A stretch of DNA of 64,000 nt from Nocardia nova SH22a (GTDB lineage Bacteria; Actinomycetota; Actinomycetes; Mycobacteriales; Mycobacteriaceae). The stretch is from NCBI RefSeq assembly GCF_000523235.1, contig NZ_CP006850.1, positions 5,084,001-5,148,000 of the forward strand, read 5' to 3'. Each line of letters begins with the position of its first letter. Position 1 is the stretch's first letter. Both the position numbers and the translations under genes were made by a program. This document shows, piece after piece, positions 1 to 8,600 of this stretch. The notes beneath the pieces are model-generated. The model was given only the letters and a program-made list of their open reading frames with translations. It was not told where the DNA came from and did not search any database.

Positions 1-539
1 ACCGGCTGCCGTGGCTGGCGGACTGCACGGTCTACGAACTCGACCGGCCGCAGGTGCTCGACTACAAACGCGAGACCCTGGCCGGGCGCGCGCCGATCGC
101 CGATCGCCGCGAGGTGGCCGTAGACCTGCGCGCCGATTGGCCGAAATCCTTGCGCGACAGCGGTTTCGACGCCGACCGGCCCACCGCGTGGCTGATCGAG
201 GGCCTGCTGATCTACCTGACGCCCGCCGCCCAGGATCAGCTGTTCGACACCGTCCGCACCCTCAGCGCGCCCGGCAGCCGGGTCGCTGTCGAACAGATGG
301 ATCCGCTGCCCGCCGAGGCCGCCGACGCCCTGGTCGCCGACGGGAACGCCGGCTCGGAGTGGGTCCAGTTGATCTACAACGAGCCGCACAGCGACGCCAC
401 CGCCTGGTTCGGCGAGCACGGCTGGACCGGCGAACGCATCGACCTGCCCGACTACATCCGCAGCCTCGGCCAGAACCCGGCGGGCCCGGACGGACGCCAG
501 CAGTCACTGATCAACCTGGCGACAGTGATCCGGCCGTGA
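1..539 (+). CDS. Class I SAM-dependent methyltransferase, C-terminal part (partial)
   Basis: The window opens inside this gene; codons start at base 3 and about 178 residues remain. The segment WLIEGLLIYL followed by a helix and GSRVAVEQMD fits the C-terminal half of the TIGR00027/leucine-carboxyl-methyltransferase-like family, which is expanded in Nocardia and mycobacteria. These enzymes transfer a methyl group from S-adenosylmethionine, usually to unknown substrates. The SAM-binding glycine motif would lie upstream of the window. A 6-bp hairpin follows the stop within ten bases. The family call is from motif recall and no substrate can be inferred. Confidence 0.8.
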   Translation, partial: RLPWLADCTVYELDRPQVLDYKRETLAGRAPIADRREVAVDLRADWPKSLRDSGFDADRPTAWLIEGLLIYLTPAAQDQLFDTVRTLSAPGSRVAVEQMDPLPAEAADALVADGNAGSEWVQLIYNEPHSDATAWFGEHGWTGERIDLPDYIRSLGQNPAGPDGRQQSLINLATVIRP

Positions 540-547
540 GACCGATC

Positions 548-565
548 GCACCCGTTCGTGGGTGC
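548..565 (+). terminator. Hairpin after methyltransferase stop
   Basis: GCACCC and GGGTGC pair perfectly around a 6-base loop, nine bases after the stop codon. No T-run follows, so it may act only as an RNA 3' end stabiliser or weak terminator. Confidence 0.4.
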
Positions 566-840
566 GGGCAGCAGTGACAGCTCACCCCGGTCCGACCTCG
601 ACATTGCGGCTGCGTCGTCTTGCGGGTGCCGACCGGAGAACCTGGCGACGACGGCTGGATACGGACCGCCCTGAGCCGACGCCCCACGATCCAACCCACA
701 ATGGATTTCCTGGTACAGCCGGTAGCGAACCACAAGGCGCGGATGACCGCGAATCGGGAGCGGGCCGCTACCACATCGCGCGGACCCTACTTATCCGGCT
801 CGGTCGTCGGCGTCGAAGTAGACGATCGAGCACGACGGTA

Positions 841-888
841 GAAACGAAAAGCTGGGCTGGACAATGGAATCCATCGCCCAGCCCAGCT
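841..888 (-). terminator. Intrinsic terminator of the glycosyltransferase gene
   Basis: Bases 850-860 pair perfectly over 11 bp with 878-888. The loop can pair further through ATGG/CCAT. Read on the minus strand the hairpin is followed by TTTTCGTTTC (841-850), giving a classical stem plus U-rich tail 16 bases after the stop of the minus-strand gene. Confidence 0.8.
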
Positions 889-903
889 GTCCCGCCCCTG
901 GGC

Positions 904-3075
904 CTACCCGTGATATCCGGTCAGCTGATAGACCGTCGCGGTGCCGATGTGCTGTGCGGGGAAGGTCGCGGTGACCCAGTCGGTGATGTCGGTGTGCTGA
1001 TTTCGGCCGAATCCACCTGAACCGCCGGGATTTTCGGCGCTGCTCGATTGCGGTGCACCATCGGTCGTCCGCGATCCATGCGCTGAAGAGCGCCCATCGA
1101 CCACACCTCGACTCTGCGCGCTCGTCCCGGGGTGCACGGCGCCGGTCTGATTGCGAATACCAGGCGCGTCCTGAACGCGCCCGTCAGCCGTGCCCCGCCC
1201 GCCCGGGTACACGGCACCGGCCTGGCCTGGGGTACCGGGCGCGTCCTGATCACGCCCGGCCGCGCCCTGGTTCCGGCCGTCGGCCTGTACGACGTAGTAG
1301 GCGACCTTTCCGTCGCGCACGTCGGCCTGGAACTGGGCCAGCGTCGGCACCGGATCGCTGCCGGAGAATCCGCCGATCGCCATCACCGCCTTATCGCTGT
1401 CCAATTCGAGTCCGGCCGCCGCGGACGAACCGTTCGTCGCCGCCGCCCAGGTCGTGTTCGTCGCCTTCAGCAGCGCCGCGAGCTGCGGGTTCGGGCGGCT
1501 CTGGCCGAAACCGCCGCGGCCGCCCGCTTGGGCGGGGCCGACGGTCGGTCCGCCGCCGGAGTGTGCGGTGGCGACGGTGGCGAACGAATAGGCCGCCGAG
1601 CCCGCGAGACTCCCGAGCAGGCCGATCGTCAGCACGACCGACGCGAGACGACGAGGCGCGAGGTGGGTTCGAGGCACCGCGAGCGCGACCGCAGCGACGA
1701 TCGTCACCACCAGGATCGACCACCGCAGTTCCGGATGCCACGCGCTGTTGCGGTGCAGCAGAACGAAACTCCACATCCCGGTGACCAGCAGCAGTGCGGC
1801 CGTACCGAACCGGCCGAAGGCGGTGGTGCGCCGGTGCCACATCTCGGCCACGCCGATCGCGAACATCCCGGCGACGGCGGGAGCGATCGACAGGCAGTAG
1901 TACGGGTGCACCATGCCGTTCATGTAGCTCAGCACACCGCCGTCGATGATGATCCAGCCACCGAATATCAGTGCCGCCGCGCGCATCCGGTCGGTCCGCG
2001 GCGCCCGGCCGCGCGAGACGAGGACCAGGACGAAGGCCAGCAGTGCGGCGGGCAGCAGCCAGCCGATCTCGAACCCGAACTCGCCGGTGAACAACCGCTG
2101 CACACCGTGCACCTGCCCGCCGAAACCCCCGAATCCGGGATGATCACCGGCCGCCGCGTGCGCGGGCGCCGCATGGGCCGCGGCCGGGTGGCCGCCTCCG
2201 CCGCCGTGGTTACGTCCCAGGATCCGTGCGAAGCCGTTGTATCCGAGCACCAGGTTCATGAAGTTGTTGTCGGTCGACCCGGCCAGATACGGCCGGGACG
2301 ACGCGGGCCACAACAGTGTCAGCACCACATACCAGCCGCTGGACACCACCAGCGCCGCCAGTGCCGCGAGCAGTTGCAGCAGCCGGGTGCGCAGCGGATT
2401 CGGCGCCGCCACCAGATAGGCCAGTCCCAAAGCGGGCAGCACCATCAGGCCCTCGAGCATCTTGGCCAGGAAGGCGAAGCCCAGGGCGGCGCCCGCCAGC
2501 ATCAGCCATGTCGTGGAGGCGCGATCGAGTGCGCGGACGGTGGCGTAGGCGGCGGCCGTCATGAGCAGCACCATGACCGCGTCCGGGTTGTTGAACCGGA
2601 ACATCAAAGCCGCCACCGGTGTCAGGGCCAGGGCGGCACCGGCGAGCAGGGCGACGGCCGGATTGTTCGTGATCCGGCGGACCGCCCCGTACAGCAGCGC
2701 GACCGCGGCCACCGCCATCAATGCCTGCGGGATCAGCATGCTGGCACTCGAGAAGCCGAAGATCCGCCCGGACAGGCCCATCACCCACTGGGAGACCGGT
2801 GGTTTGTCGACGGTGATGAAATCGGCCGGATCCAGCGATCCGAACAGCAGCGCTTCCCAGCTCTTCGAACCGGCCCAGGCGGCGCCGGCATAGAACTGGT
2901 TGCCCATCCCGTCGATGGTGATGTGCCACAGGTACAGCACCGTCGTGGCGATCAGGAGTGCGGCGAGTCCGGCCCGTTCGGCGGTCCTGCGGCCGGGCAT
3001 CGTGGCGGTGGCCGGGCGCGCGGGCTCTGGTGGGACCACGGAGGCGTGGTCGACGAGTGTGGTCACGGTGCCCAT
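904..3075 (-). CDS. ArnT/PMT-like membrane glycosyltransferase (GT39/GT83 superfamily)
   Basis: A 723-residue polytopic protein. After one N-terminal membrane segment come acidic residues (D55 in TIDGMGN) and VDKPPVSQW at 89-97; the D-K-P-P motif marks the ArnT/PMT fold that uses polyprenyl-phosphate sugars on the outer face of the membrane. Roughly a dozen hydrophobic segments follow. An insert rich in Gly, His and Ala (about 289-324) sits in a loop. The C-terminal periplasmic part has a low-complexity linker (about 599-692) with two related units beginning QDAPG at about 610 and 635, ending in a conserved-looking ITDWVTATF segment. ATG at 3075 is the only good start. The acceptor sugar or lipid is unknown. 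It stands alone, with an intrinsic terminator downstream. Confidence 0.85.
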   Translation of the reverse strand: MGTVTTLVDHASVVPPEPARPATATMPGRRTAERAGLAALLIATTVLYLWHITIDGMGNQFYAGAAWAGSKSWEALLFGSLDPADFITVDKPPVSQWVMGLSGRIFGFSSASMLIPQALMAVAAVALLYGAVRRITNNPAVALLAGAALALTPVAALMFRFNNPDAVMVLLMTAAAYATVRALDRASTTWLMLAGAALGFAFLAKMLEGLMVLPALGLAYLVAAPNPLRTRLLQLLAALAALVVSSGWYVVLTLLWPASSRPYLAGSTDNNFMNLVLGYNGFARILGRNHGGGGGHPAAAHAAPAHAAAGDHPGFGGFGGQVHGVQRLFTGEFGFEIGWLLPAALLAFVLVLVSRGRAPRTDRMRAAALIFGGWIIIDGGVLSYMNGMVHPYYCLSIAPAVAGMFAIGVAEMWHRRTTAFGRFGTAALLLVTGMWSFVLLHRNSAWHPELRWSILVVTIVAAVALAVPRTHLAPRRLASVVLTIGLLGSLAGSAAYSFATVATAHSGGGPTVGPAQAGGRGGFGQSRPNPQLAALLKATNTTWAAATNGSSAAAGLELDSDKAVMAIGGFSGSDPVPTLAQFQADVRDGKVAYYVVQADGRNQGAAGRDQDAPGTPGQAGAVYPGGRGTADGRVQDAPGIRNQTGAVHPGTSAQSRGVVDGRSSAHGSRTTDGAPQSSSAENPGGSGGFGRNQHTDITDWVTATFPAQHIGTATVYQLTGYHG

Positions 3076-3135
3076 TCAGCCCGCCGCAGTCCACAGCTAC
3101 CTGTGAACGAGCGGTGAGCTCGGTGAGAGACCTGG

Positions 3136-3594
3136 CTACCCCCGCGTCACCTGCCGCGATCGCTCCCCCGGTACGAGCAGGGCCAGGATCGCGACGACGA
3201 GCGCGCCGCCGAACAGGTACAGCCCCCAGGTTCCGGTGAGCAGATGCCGGTAGTCGTCGCGCAGCAGATCGCCGAACCGTTCGTGCAGCCGCCACGCCGG
3301 TACGGCCAGCGCCGCGAGCCCGGCCAGGACGCCGAGCCAGCCCAGTACGCGCGAGCCGAACAACCCGGCCAGCAACATCACCAGGGCCACGATCAGCAGG
3401 ACCACGGTGTAGGACTCGCGCAACTGCGGCGTCTGCGCCTGGACCCCGTCGAGCGGAATTCCGGTGGCGAAGCCGTCGCGGATATCGGTCAGCCGGATGT
3501 GGCGGACCTCGACGATGCCGATGAACGGACCGAAAGCGCCGACCGCCATAGCGACACCACAGGCGAACAGCACCAGATGGACCACAGTGCGCAT
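3136..3594 (-). CDS. Four-segment membrane protein of unknown function
   Basis: About 152 residues with four hydrophobic segments: an N-terminal MRTVVHLVLFACGVAM helix, two in the middle, and one near the C-terminus followed by the basic tail GERSRQVTRG. The frame opens 15 codons earlier, but MRTVV is preferred because it places the first membrane helix at the N-terminus. No catalytic motif is seen. It lies on the same strand as the glycosyltransferase, 60 bases upstream, so co-transcription is possible. Confidence 0.65.
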   Translation of the reverse strand: MRTVVHLVLFACGVAMAVGAFGPFIGIVEVRHIRLTDIRDGFATGIPLDGVQAQTPQLRESYTVVLLIVALVMLLAGLFGSRVLGWLGVLAGLAALAVPAWRLHERFGDLLRDDYRHLLTGTWGLYLFGGALVVAILALLVPGERSRQVTRG

Positions 3595-3911
3595 GACTCC
3601 ACGGTATGGCGAGCGACGCTCCGGCGCAGCGACTCGCACCCGATCGTCGCCGTGTCGGAACGAAATCGACCGGAATCATTGCGCCGCACGTCATACACCG
3701 AGGCCGGTGTTCACCACCCGGACGCCCACTCGTCACACGTTGCGGGTGAATCCACCGGCTCCGCGCGCCGATCGGGCGGTGCCGCCGCGGCCGGGCCGCC
3801 GGGTGGAGATCATCCCGATCGGATGAAGCGGACATCACCGGGCACGGACCAGACTCGGCGACGAGGAACACCCCCGGCCGAGCGCACCGGCGACGGAGAG
3901 GCAGGCCCGAT
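3595..3911. other. Divergent intergenic region
   Basis: This lies between a leftward membrane-protein gene and a rightward small gene and should hold both promoters. I see no convincing ORF, RNA gene or repeat in it. Confidence 0.5.
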
Positions 3912-4127
3912 ATGCCGAAGGACATTCGATACCGATTCGTCATCGAGGGCGAGTTGTCCGAGCGCGCCCTGGCGGCCTTTCCCGACCTCAATCGCAGCGA
4001 GATATCCACCTCCGGTACGACCACACTGTTCGGATCGATGGCCGACAACACCGCGGTGCGCGGCGTGCTGGCCCGCGTCGACGCGCTCGGGCTGACGTTG
4101 ATCGAGATGTCGCGGCTGCCCGACTGA
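3912..4127 (+). CDS. Small conserved-looking hypothetical protein
   Basis: A 71-residue acidic protein beginning MPKDIRYRFVIEG, preceded by GGAGAGG about a dozen bases upstream. The alternating beta-like pattern at the N-terminus (RYRFVIEG) and the C-terminal GVLARVDALGLTLIEM helix/strand suggest a small alpha/beta fold. No signal peptide or membrane segment is present. It ends four bases from the convergent FadD gene. I do not recognise the family. Confidence 0.6.
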   Translation: MPKDIRYRFVIEGELSERALAAFPDLNRSEISTSGTTTLFGSMADNTAVRGVLARVDALGLTLIEMSRLPD

Positions 4128-4131
4128 GCGC

Positions 4132-5811
4132 TCAGAGCATGCGCTGCCTGCCGTGGTCGGCGAACTCCGATTCCAGCGCCTGCTTGTCCGAGGCGGACAT
4201 GAGCCGGTACTCCGGTGCCCCGCGGCCGATCCAGCGATGGACCGGTTCATCGGTGCGCCAGCGTTGTTCCTGCAGTGCGCGTTTGAGCACCTTGTTGGAT
4301 CCGGTCACCGGCAGATTCGCCGACACCCGCAGCAGCCGCGGGGCGCCCTTGCTGCCGAGATCGTCCTGGGCGGACAGGAATTCGGCGAATTCGCGCAGAT
4401 CGAAGGAGCCGGGATCGGTGACTTCGACGGCGGCCATGACCTGATCGCCCGACCGCGGATCGGGCACCCCGAACACGGCCGCGGCGACGACGCGGGGATG
4501 GCGGCGCAGGACCTGCTCGATCATGAGCGTGGAGATGTTCTCCCCGTCGACTCGCAGCCAATCGCCTTTGCGGCCCGCGAAATACAGGAATCCGGCGGTA
4601 TCGAGGTAGCCGAGATCGCCGGTCCAGAACCAGCCGTTGCGGATGCGGTCGGCGTCGGCGTCCTCGTTCTTGTAGTAGCCCTCGAAGGTGAGCGCACCGG
4701 CCTTGTCGACCATTTCACCGATGGCCTCGTCGGGATTGCGGACCCGGCCGTACTCGTCGAGTTCGGCGGGCACGCACTCGCGCAGAGTATCCGGATTCAC
4801 CACCGCCACCCCCGCGTGGGCGGGCCGCCCGAGTGCGGCCGGTGGCGCCTCCGGATCGAGCGCGGCCAGATGCGCGCCCTCGCTGGATCCGTAGCCCTCG
4901 TAGATCTCGGCGCCGAACCGGCGGCGGAACTCGTCCTGGTCGGCCACCGACGCCTCGGTTCCGAAGGCGCGCACCAGTGTGTTGTCGGCGTCGTCCGGGG
5001 CCTCCGGGGTGGCGAGCAGATAGCCCAGCGCCTTGCCGACATGGGTGAAGAAGGTCGCGCCGAAATACCGGACATCGGACAGGAATCCGGACGCGGAGAA
5101 CTTCGGGGTCAGGCAGACCGTCGCGCCCACCGACAGCGCGGGCGCCCACAGCGCCATGATGGCGTTGCCGTGGAACAGCGGCATGCAGCAGTAGTCGACG
5201 TCCTCGCGCACGTGCCCGAATTTCTCGGTCGCCGCGTAGGCCACCACGGCCAATCGGCGCTGGGTGCAGCGCACCGCCTTGGAGGTGCCGGTGGTGCCGG
5301 AGGTGAACAGCAGCAGCATCAGCGCGTCCGGTCCGGCCGTGGCCGCGGGTTCGCCGCGGTGGGCCTCGACCCGTGCCCGGTAGCCGGGATCGTCGACGAG
5401 CAGGAACCGATCCTCGGACAGCCCGGTGTCGAGTTGCCGCAACCGGGCCATGCCCGCGGCGTCGGTGACGATCAGCTGACAGTCGACGTATCGGATGTCG
5501 GCGGCGAGCTGGGGATTGCCCCGGGTCGGATTCAGTCCGGCCAGCGTCGCACCCGACAACGCGGCCGCACCGAGCCAGAAGACGAAATCGGGCACATTGT
5601 CCAGCAGCACACCGATGTGGAACGGGCCCTCGCGCCGCAGCGACCGCGCCAGTTCCGCGCGGGCGGCCGATTCCCGGACCACCTCGTCCCAGGTCCAGTC
5701 GGTGTCGCGGGTGCGCAGGCCGAGGCGCTGATCACCGAGCCGATCGAGCAGCATGGTCGCGATATCCGACCGCCACACGCCCAGGATCGCGTGCTGTGGG
5801 AGTTCCGTCAT
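4132..5811 (-). CDS. Acyl-CoA synthetase (AMP-forming), FadD17-like
   Basis: A 559-residue ANL-superfamily enzyme that activates a carboxylic acid with ATP and CoA. The P-loop-like A3 motif FTSGTTGTSK lies at about 169-178, the A5 motif YGSSEG near 310, and the hinge region GRKGDWLRVDGENIS near 430. The C-terminal catalytic lysine region reads NLPVTGSNKVLKRAL. Length and motifs resemble mycobacterial FadD17-type ligases, but the substrate (fatty acid or steroid-derived acid) cannot be read from sequence. It starts 36 bases after the NTF2-like gene on the same strand, so the two probably share an operon. Confidence 0.88.
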   Translation of the reverse strand: MTELPQHAILGVWRSDIATMLLDRLGDQRLGLRTRDTDWTWDEVVRESAARAELARSLRREGPFHIGVLLDNVPDFVFWLGAAALSGATLAGLNPTRGNPQLAADIRYVDCQLIVTDAAGMARLRQLDTGLSEDRFLLVDDPGYRARVEAHRGEPAATAGPDALMLLLFTSGTTGTSKAVRCTQRRLAVVAYAATEKFGHVREDVDYCCMPLFHGNAIMALWAPALSVGATVCLTPKFSASGFLSDVRYFGATFFTHVGKALGYLLATPEAPDDADNTLVRAFGTEASVADQDEFRRRFGAEIYEGYGSSEGAHLAALDPEAPPAALGRPAHAGVAVVNPDTLRECVPAELDEYGRVRNPDEAIGEMVDKAGALTFEGYYKNEDADADRIRNGWFWTGDLGYLDTAGFLYFAGRKGDWLRVDGENISTLMIEQVLRRHPRVVAAAVFGVPDPRSGDQVMAAVEVTDPGSFDLREFAEFLSAQDDLGSKGAPRLLRVSANLPVTGSNKVLKRALQEQRWRTDEPVHRWIGRGAPEYRLMSASDKQALESEFADHGRQRML

Positions 5812-5847
5812 CGTGTGTCGCCTTCCGTGATCCGGCCCGGGCCGCCC

Positions 5848-6399
5848 TCAGGCGCCCGCGTGCACGAGTTCGATGTATTCGCGCGGTAATTCGTCGAACG
5901 TCAGTTTGCGAATCTCCACCGGGCCCGAGTGATAGGAGTCCTCCCCCTGGATACGCCCGTCGGCGTCCACCGGCCACAGCAGCAGTTGCCGGAAGACGAC
6001 CAGATAGTCGGCGGCCGGATCATCGACCGGGATGCCGATCCGCTCGGCATAGGCGCCCGGGTAGATCTGCTTCAGGTAGCCCTCGGTCACCACGCAGTCG
6101 TCGTCGACGACCAGCCGGTCCAGCGCGTATTCGAGGATGTTGCTGCGGCTGGCGACGAAATCGGAGTAGTAGCTGTGCACACCGTCCCAGCCCTTCGGCC
6201 CGACATCCTGCCCGGCGTTCCAGAAGTGGTAGGCGGGTTCGGGGACCAGGGTGCGCATCAGCCCGTCGAGATCGGGCGCGGCCTCGGCTTTCATATGTTC
6301 GACGACGATGCCGAGCACCCGGCGGTGCCGCTCGTTCGTGGTGGTGGCCAGGCGCTGTTCCAGCGGGGCCCAGGTGTTGTTCGGATCGATGACCGCCAT
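5848..6399 (-). CDS. SnoaL/NTF2-like protein
   Basis: A 183-residue protein with the NTF2-like pattern: helices in the first 40 residues, then YHFWNAGQDVGPKGWDGV and strand segments such as LDRLVVDDDCVVTEGYLKQI. Family members are ketosteroid-isomerase-like or polyketide-cyclase-like enzymes or binding proteins, so a role with the neighbouring FadD in degrading a steroid or aromatic side chain is plausible but inferred. A perfect 22-bp palindrome lies 57 bases upstream of the ATG. Confidence 0.8.
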   Translation of the reverse strand: MAVIDPNNTWAPLEQRLATTTNERHRRVLGIVVEHMKAEAAPDLDGLMRTLVPEPAYHFWNAGQDVGPKGWDGVHSYYSDFVASRSNILEYALDRLVVDDDCVVTEGYLKQIYPGAYAERIGIPVDDPAADYLVVFRQLLLWPVDADGRIQGEDSYHSGPVEIRKLTFDELPREYIELVHAGA

Positions 6400-6455
6400 G
6401 GCGAGACTCCTTCTCGTTCACTGGTTTTCGCGAGTGCCCGCCCATCGTCACCGAA

Positions 6456-6477
6456 TCGGGTGATCCGGATCACCCGA
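6456..6477. promoter_or_regulatory. Perfect 22-bp palindrome, candidate operator
   Basis: Every base from 6456 to 6466 pairs with its partner in 6467-6477; the core half-site is CGGGTGATCC. It lies between the PucR-type regulator gene (stop at 6527) and the NTF2/FadD genes. With no spacer it looks like a dimeric repressor or activator site rather than a terminator. The adjacent PucR-type protein is one candidate ligand, by position only. Confidence 0.55.
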
Positions 6478-6526
6478 CACCCGTCGCCGGATGACGCGGG
6501 TCCACCCGACGCCTGTCGGATACCGG

Positions 6527-7666
6527 TCATCCAGCACCCGCCGGTGCCGCGGCGAGTGCCGTCGAGGACAGCGCGACCCGGCGCGCCATGAGCACCAGGG
6601 TGGCCGTGAACCGGTCCAGCGCCCGGTCGACATCCCACTCCATGGCGGCTTCGACCTGTCCGATGCGCGCGGCGACGGTGCTGTGGTGCAGATGCAGTTC
6701 GGCGGCGGTGCGCCGCAGCGATCCGAAGACGCAGAACGCCTCCAGGGTGTCGACGGCCAGGGCGCCGGCCGGGGTCGCGGCGAATTCGTTGATCCGCACC
6801 ACATCCGAGGCGCCCAGCAGCCTGCCGACCGGCAGTTCGCCGAGCAGGGCCAGCGATCCGAGGCGTTCGTAGGCGATCACCCGCCGCCCGTGCCACGTCG
6901 ACGACGCGAAGTGCAGCGCCCGCCGGGCCTGCTCCCACGACGTGGCCGCCGCGGCCGCGGGCAGCCGCTCCCCCATACCCATCCACGGCCCCGTGGCGCC
7001 CTGGCGACAAGCCGGAAACTCCTGTACTACAGCAGTATTCAGCACATCCGACAGTTCGCGGCAATCGGCGTGGTCCTGGATCAGCACGGCGGTGATCGCG
7101 CCGATGCCCGCCGAGCGGACCACCGGCACCGCACCGGTGACGATGCGCACCGCGGCCACCGCCCCGGGCCCGGCCACTGCCAGGACGCGGACCGGCCGCC
7201 CGGGATCCACACCCAGCAGGCGCATCGCGCGCACCCGTTCCTCGCGCCGCTGCTTCTCCGACAGCACCACCTCGAGCAGGGCCGGATCGTCCAGGCCGGT
7301 GGGCGCGGTGACCGGCGTGCGCGTCGCCGCCACCCGCAGGCAGTGCCGCACCCGGGTCACCACCAGGTCGTCGAGCGGATGGGCGGGCCCGGCCCGCTCC
7401 AGCCACACCGCGGGATCGCCGCCGGGGACGCCCGGCGGGGTCGCTGCCGCGAGCAACCGGCCCGCGGCGTCGTAGCGGATCACGGTGCCCGAGGACCAGC
7501 GGGCACCCGCCGGACATTCGGTCAGGACCGCGGCGGCGCGAATCACGGTGTCGGCGTTGGCCCCGGATTCGGCCAGGCCGTCGAAGTAGTCGATCAGCCG
7601 CAGCATCCCAGCGGGCCCGGACGCGAGATCGTCCCAGCGCGGCCGGTCCGCGTCCGGCTCACCCAT
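6527..7666 (-). CDS. PucR-family transcriptional regulator
   Basis: A 379-residue protein. The C-terminal 70 residues contain the PucR/CdaR helix-turn-helix: ALAVDTLEAFCVFGSLRRTA, then AELHLHHSTVAARIGQVE. The middle (about 150-290) fits the GGDEF-like ligand module of this family, and the N-terminus may sense a small molecule. It is the first gene on its strand ahead of the NTF2-like and FadD genes, so it may regulate acyl or steroid substrate use. The initiator ATG at 7666 lies shortly after an AGGTGCGG sequence. Confidence 0.82.
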   Translation of the reverse strand: MGEPDADRPRWDDLASGPAGMLRLIDYFDGLAESGANADTVIRAAAVLTECPAGARWSSGTVIRYDAAGRLLAAATPPGVPGGDPAVWLERAGPAHPLDDLVVTRVRHCLRVAATRTPVTAPTGLDDPALLEVVLSEKQRREERVRAMRLLGVDPGRPVRVLAVAGPGAVAAVRIVTGAVPVVRSAGIGAITAVLIQDHADCRELSDVLNTAVVQEFPACRQGATGPWMGMGERLPAAAAATSWEQARRALHFASSTWHGRRVIAYERLGSLALLGELPVGRLLGASDVVRINEFAATPAGALAVDTLEAFCVFGSLRRTAAELHLHHSTVAARIGQVEAAMEWDVDRALDRFTATLVLMARRVALSSTALAAAPAGAG

Positions 7667-7764
7667 ACCGCACCTCCACTTCCGCCGGACTTTCGACCAG
7701 CGTCGCAGGAGTGTGCCCGGTCACCGGTGGATTCGGCCGAACCCTCCCACTGGGTGGTATGCCC

Positions 7765-8499
7765 TCAGGCGATGGCGCCGTTGACGAACAGGGTCTGGCC
7801 GTCGACCCACCGGCCCGGACCGGCAAGGAAGGCGACGGTCTCGGCGATGTCGTCGGGAGTGCCGAGGCGTTCCAGCGGGGATTGCGCGGCCAGCCGGTCC
7901 ACGGTCTGCTGGTCCTTGCCGTCGAGGAACAGCGGGGTGGCGGTGGGGCCCGGCGCGACCGCGTTCACCGTGATGTCGCGGCCTCGCAGTTCGCGAGCCA
8001 GGACCAGGGTCATGGCCTCGACGGCGCCCTTGCCGGCGGCATAGGCGGCGTATCCGGGAGTGGCGAGCCGGGTCACCGAGGTGGAGAAGGTGATGATCGC
8101 GCCGCCGGAGCGCAGACGGCGCGCGGCCTGCTGGGCGACGACGAAGGTGCCGCGAATATTGGTGCGGTGCATACGATCCAGGGCGTCGAGGTCGAATTCG
8201 GCGACCGGGCCGAGGATCATCACGCCCGCGGTGTTGACGACCACGTCGATACCGCCGAACGCGGCCTCGACCGCGTCGAACGCGGCCGCCATCTCTTGCT
8301 CGTCGGCCACGTCCGCGCCGACCGCGATCGCGTGCCCGCCCGCGGCCTCGAGTTCGGCCACGATGTCCCGGGCCGCCGCCTCGTTCCCCGCGTAGTGGAC
8401 TCCGACCGCCATACCGTCCGCGGCCAGCCGCCGTGCCACCGCGCGGCCGATTCCGCCCGAGGCTCCGGTGACGAGTGCGACGCGCGAATATTCGGTCAT
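7765..8499 (-). CDS. SDR-family oxidoreductase
   Basis: A 244-residue classical short-chain dehydrogenase. The NAD(P)-binding motif TGASGGIG lies at 11-18, the NTAGVM motif near residue 90, and the catalytic Tyr-Lys pair in YAAYAAGKGAV near 152-156, preceded by the active-site serine in FSTSVTRL. The C-terminal GRWVDGQTLFVNGAIA is typical of FabG-like members. The substrate is unknown. It diverges from a TetR gene whose promoter region carries repeated CGTCCATAT sites, so it is likely the target of that regulator. Confidence 0.9.
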   Translation of the reverse strand: MTEYSRVALVTGASGGIGRAVARRLAADGMAVGVHYAGNEAAARDIVAELEAAGGHAIAVGADVADEQEMAAAFDAVEAAFGGIDVVVNTAGVMILGPVAEFDLDALDRMHRTNIRGTFVVAQQAARRLRSGGAIITFSTSVTRLATPGYAAYAAGKGAVEAMTLVLARELRGRDITVNAVAPGPTATPLFLDGKDQQTVDRLAAQSPLERLGTPDDIAETVAFLAGPGRWVDGQTLFVNGAIA

Positions 8500-8527
8500 G
8501 CTGCCTCCTTGCGATTAATGAACGCAT

Positions 8528-8564
8528 CGTCCATATAATCAGATTGTGGACGCCGCGTCCATAT
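8528..8564. promoter_or_regulatory. Operator in the SDR/TetR divergent region
   Basis: CGTCCATAT occurs at 8528-8536 and again at 8556-8564, with an inverted half-site TGGACG at 8547-8552. TGGACGC and GCGTCCA form a 15-bp perfect palindrome with a one-base centre (8547-8561). Position between a repressor and its divergent partner is typical of an autoregulated TetR operator. Confidence 0.65.
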
Positions 8565-8600
8565 GCCACGGTGTGTTGCGAGGAAAGCGGAGGTGCGGAA

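Larger units (their letters stand above)
540..903. other. Intergenic stretch between convergent genes
   Basis: No gene is supported here. Several open frames cross it on both strands, but none resembles a known family or has a convincing ribosome binding site. It holds two hairpins, listed separately: one just after the methyltransferase stop and a strong one serving the glycosyltransferase on the other strand. Confidence 0.6.

Noticed and set aside
1132..3117. A 661-codon plus-strand frame opposite the glycosyltransferase
   Set aside because: Composition is typical of antisense shadow (Arg, Gly, Gln, His-rich), and the opposite strand encodes a clear membrane enzyme with its own terminator.
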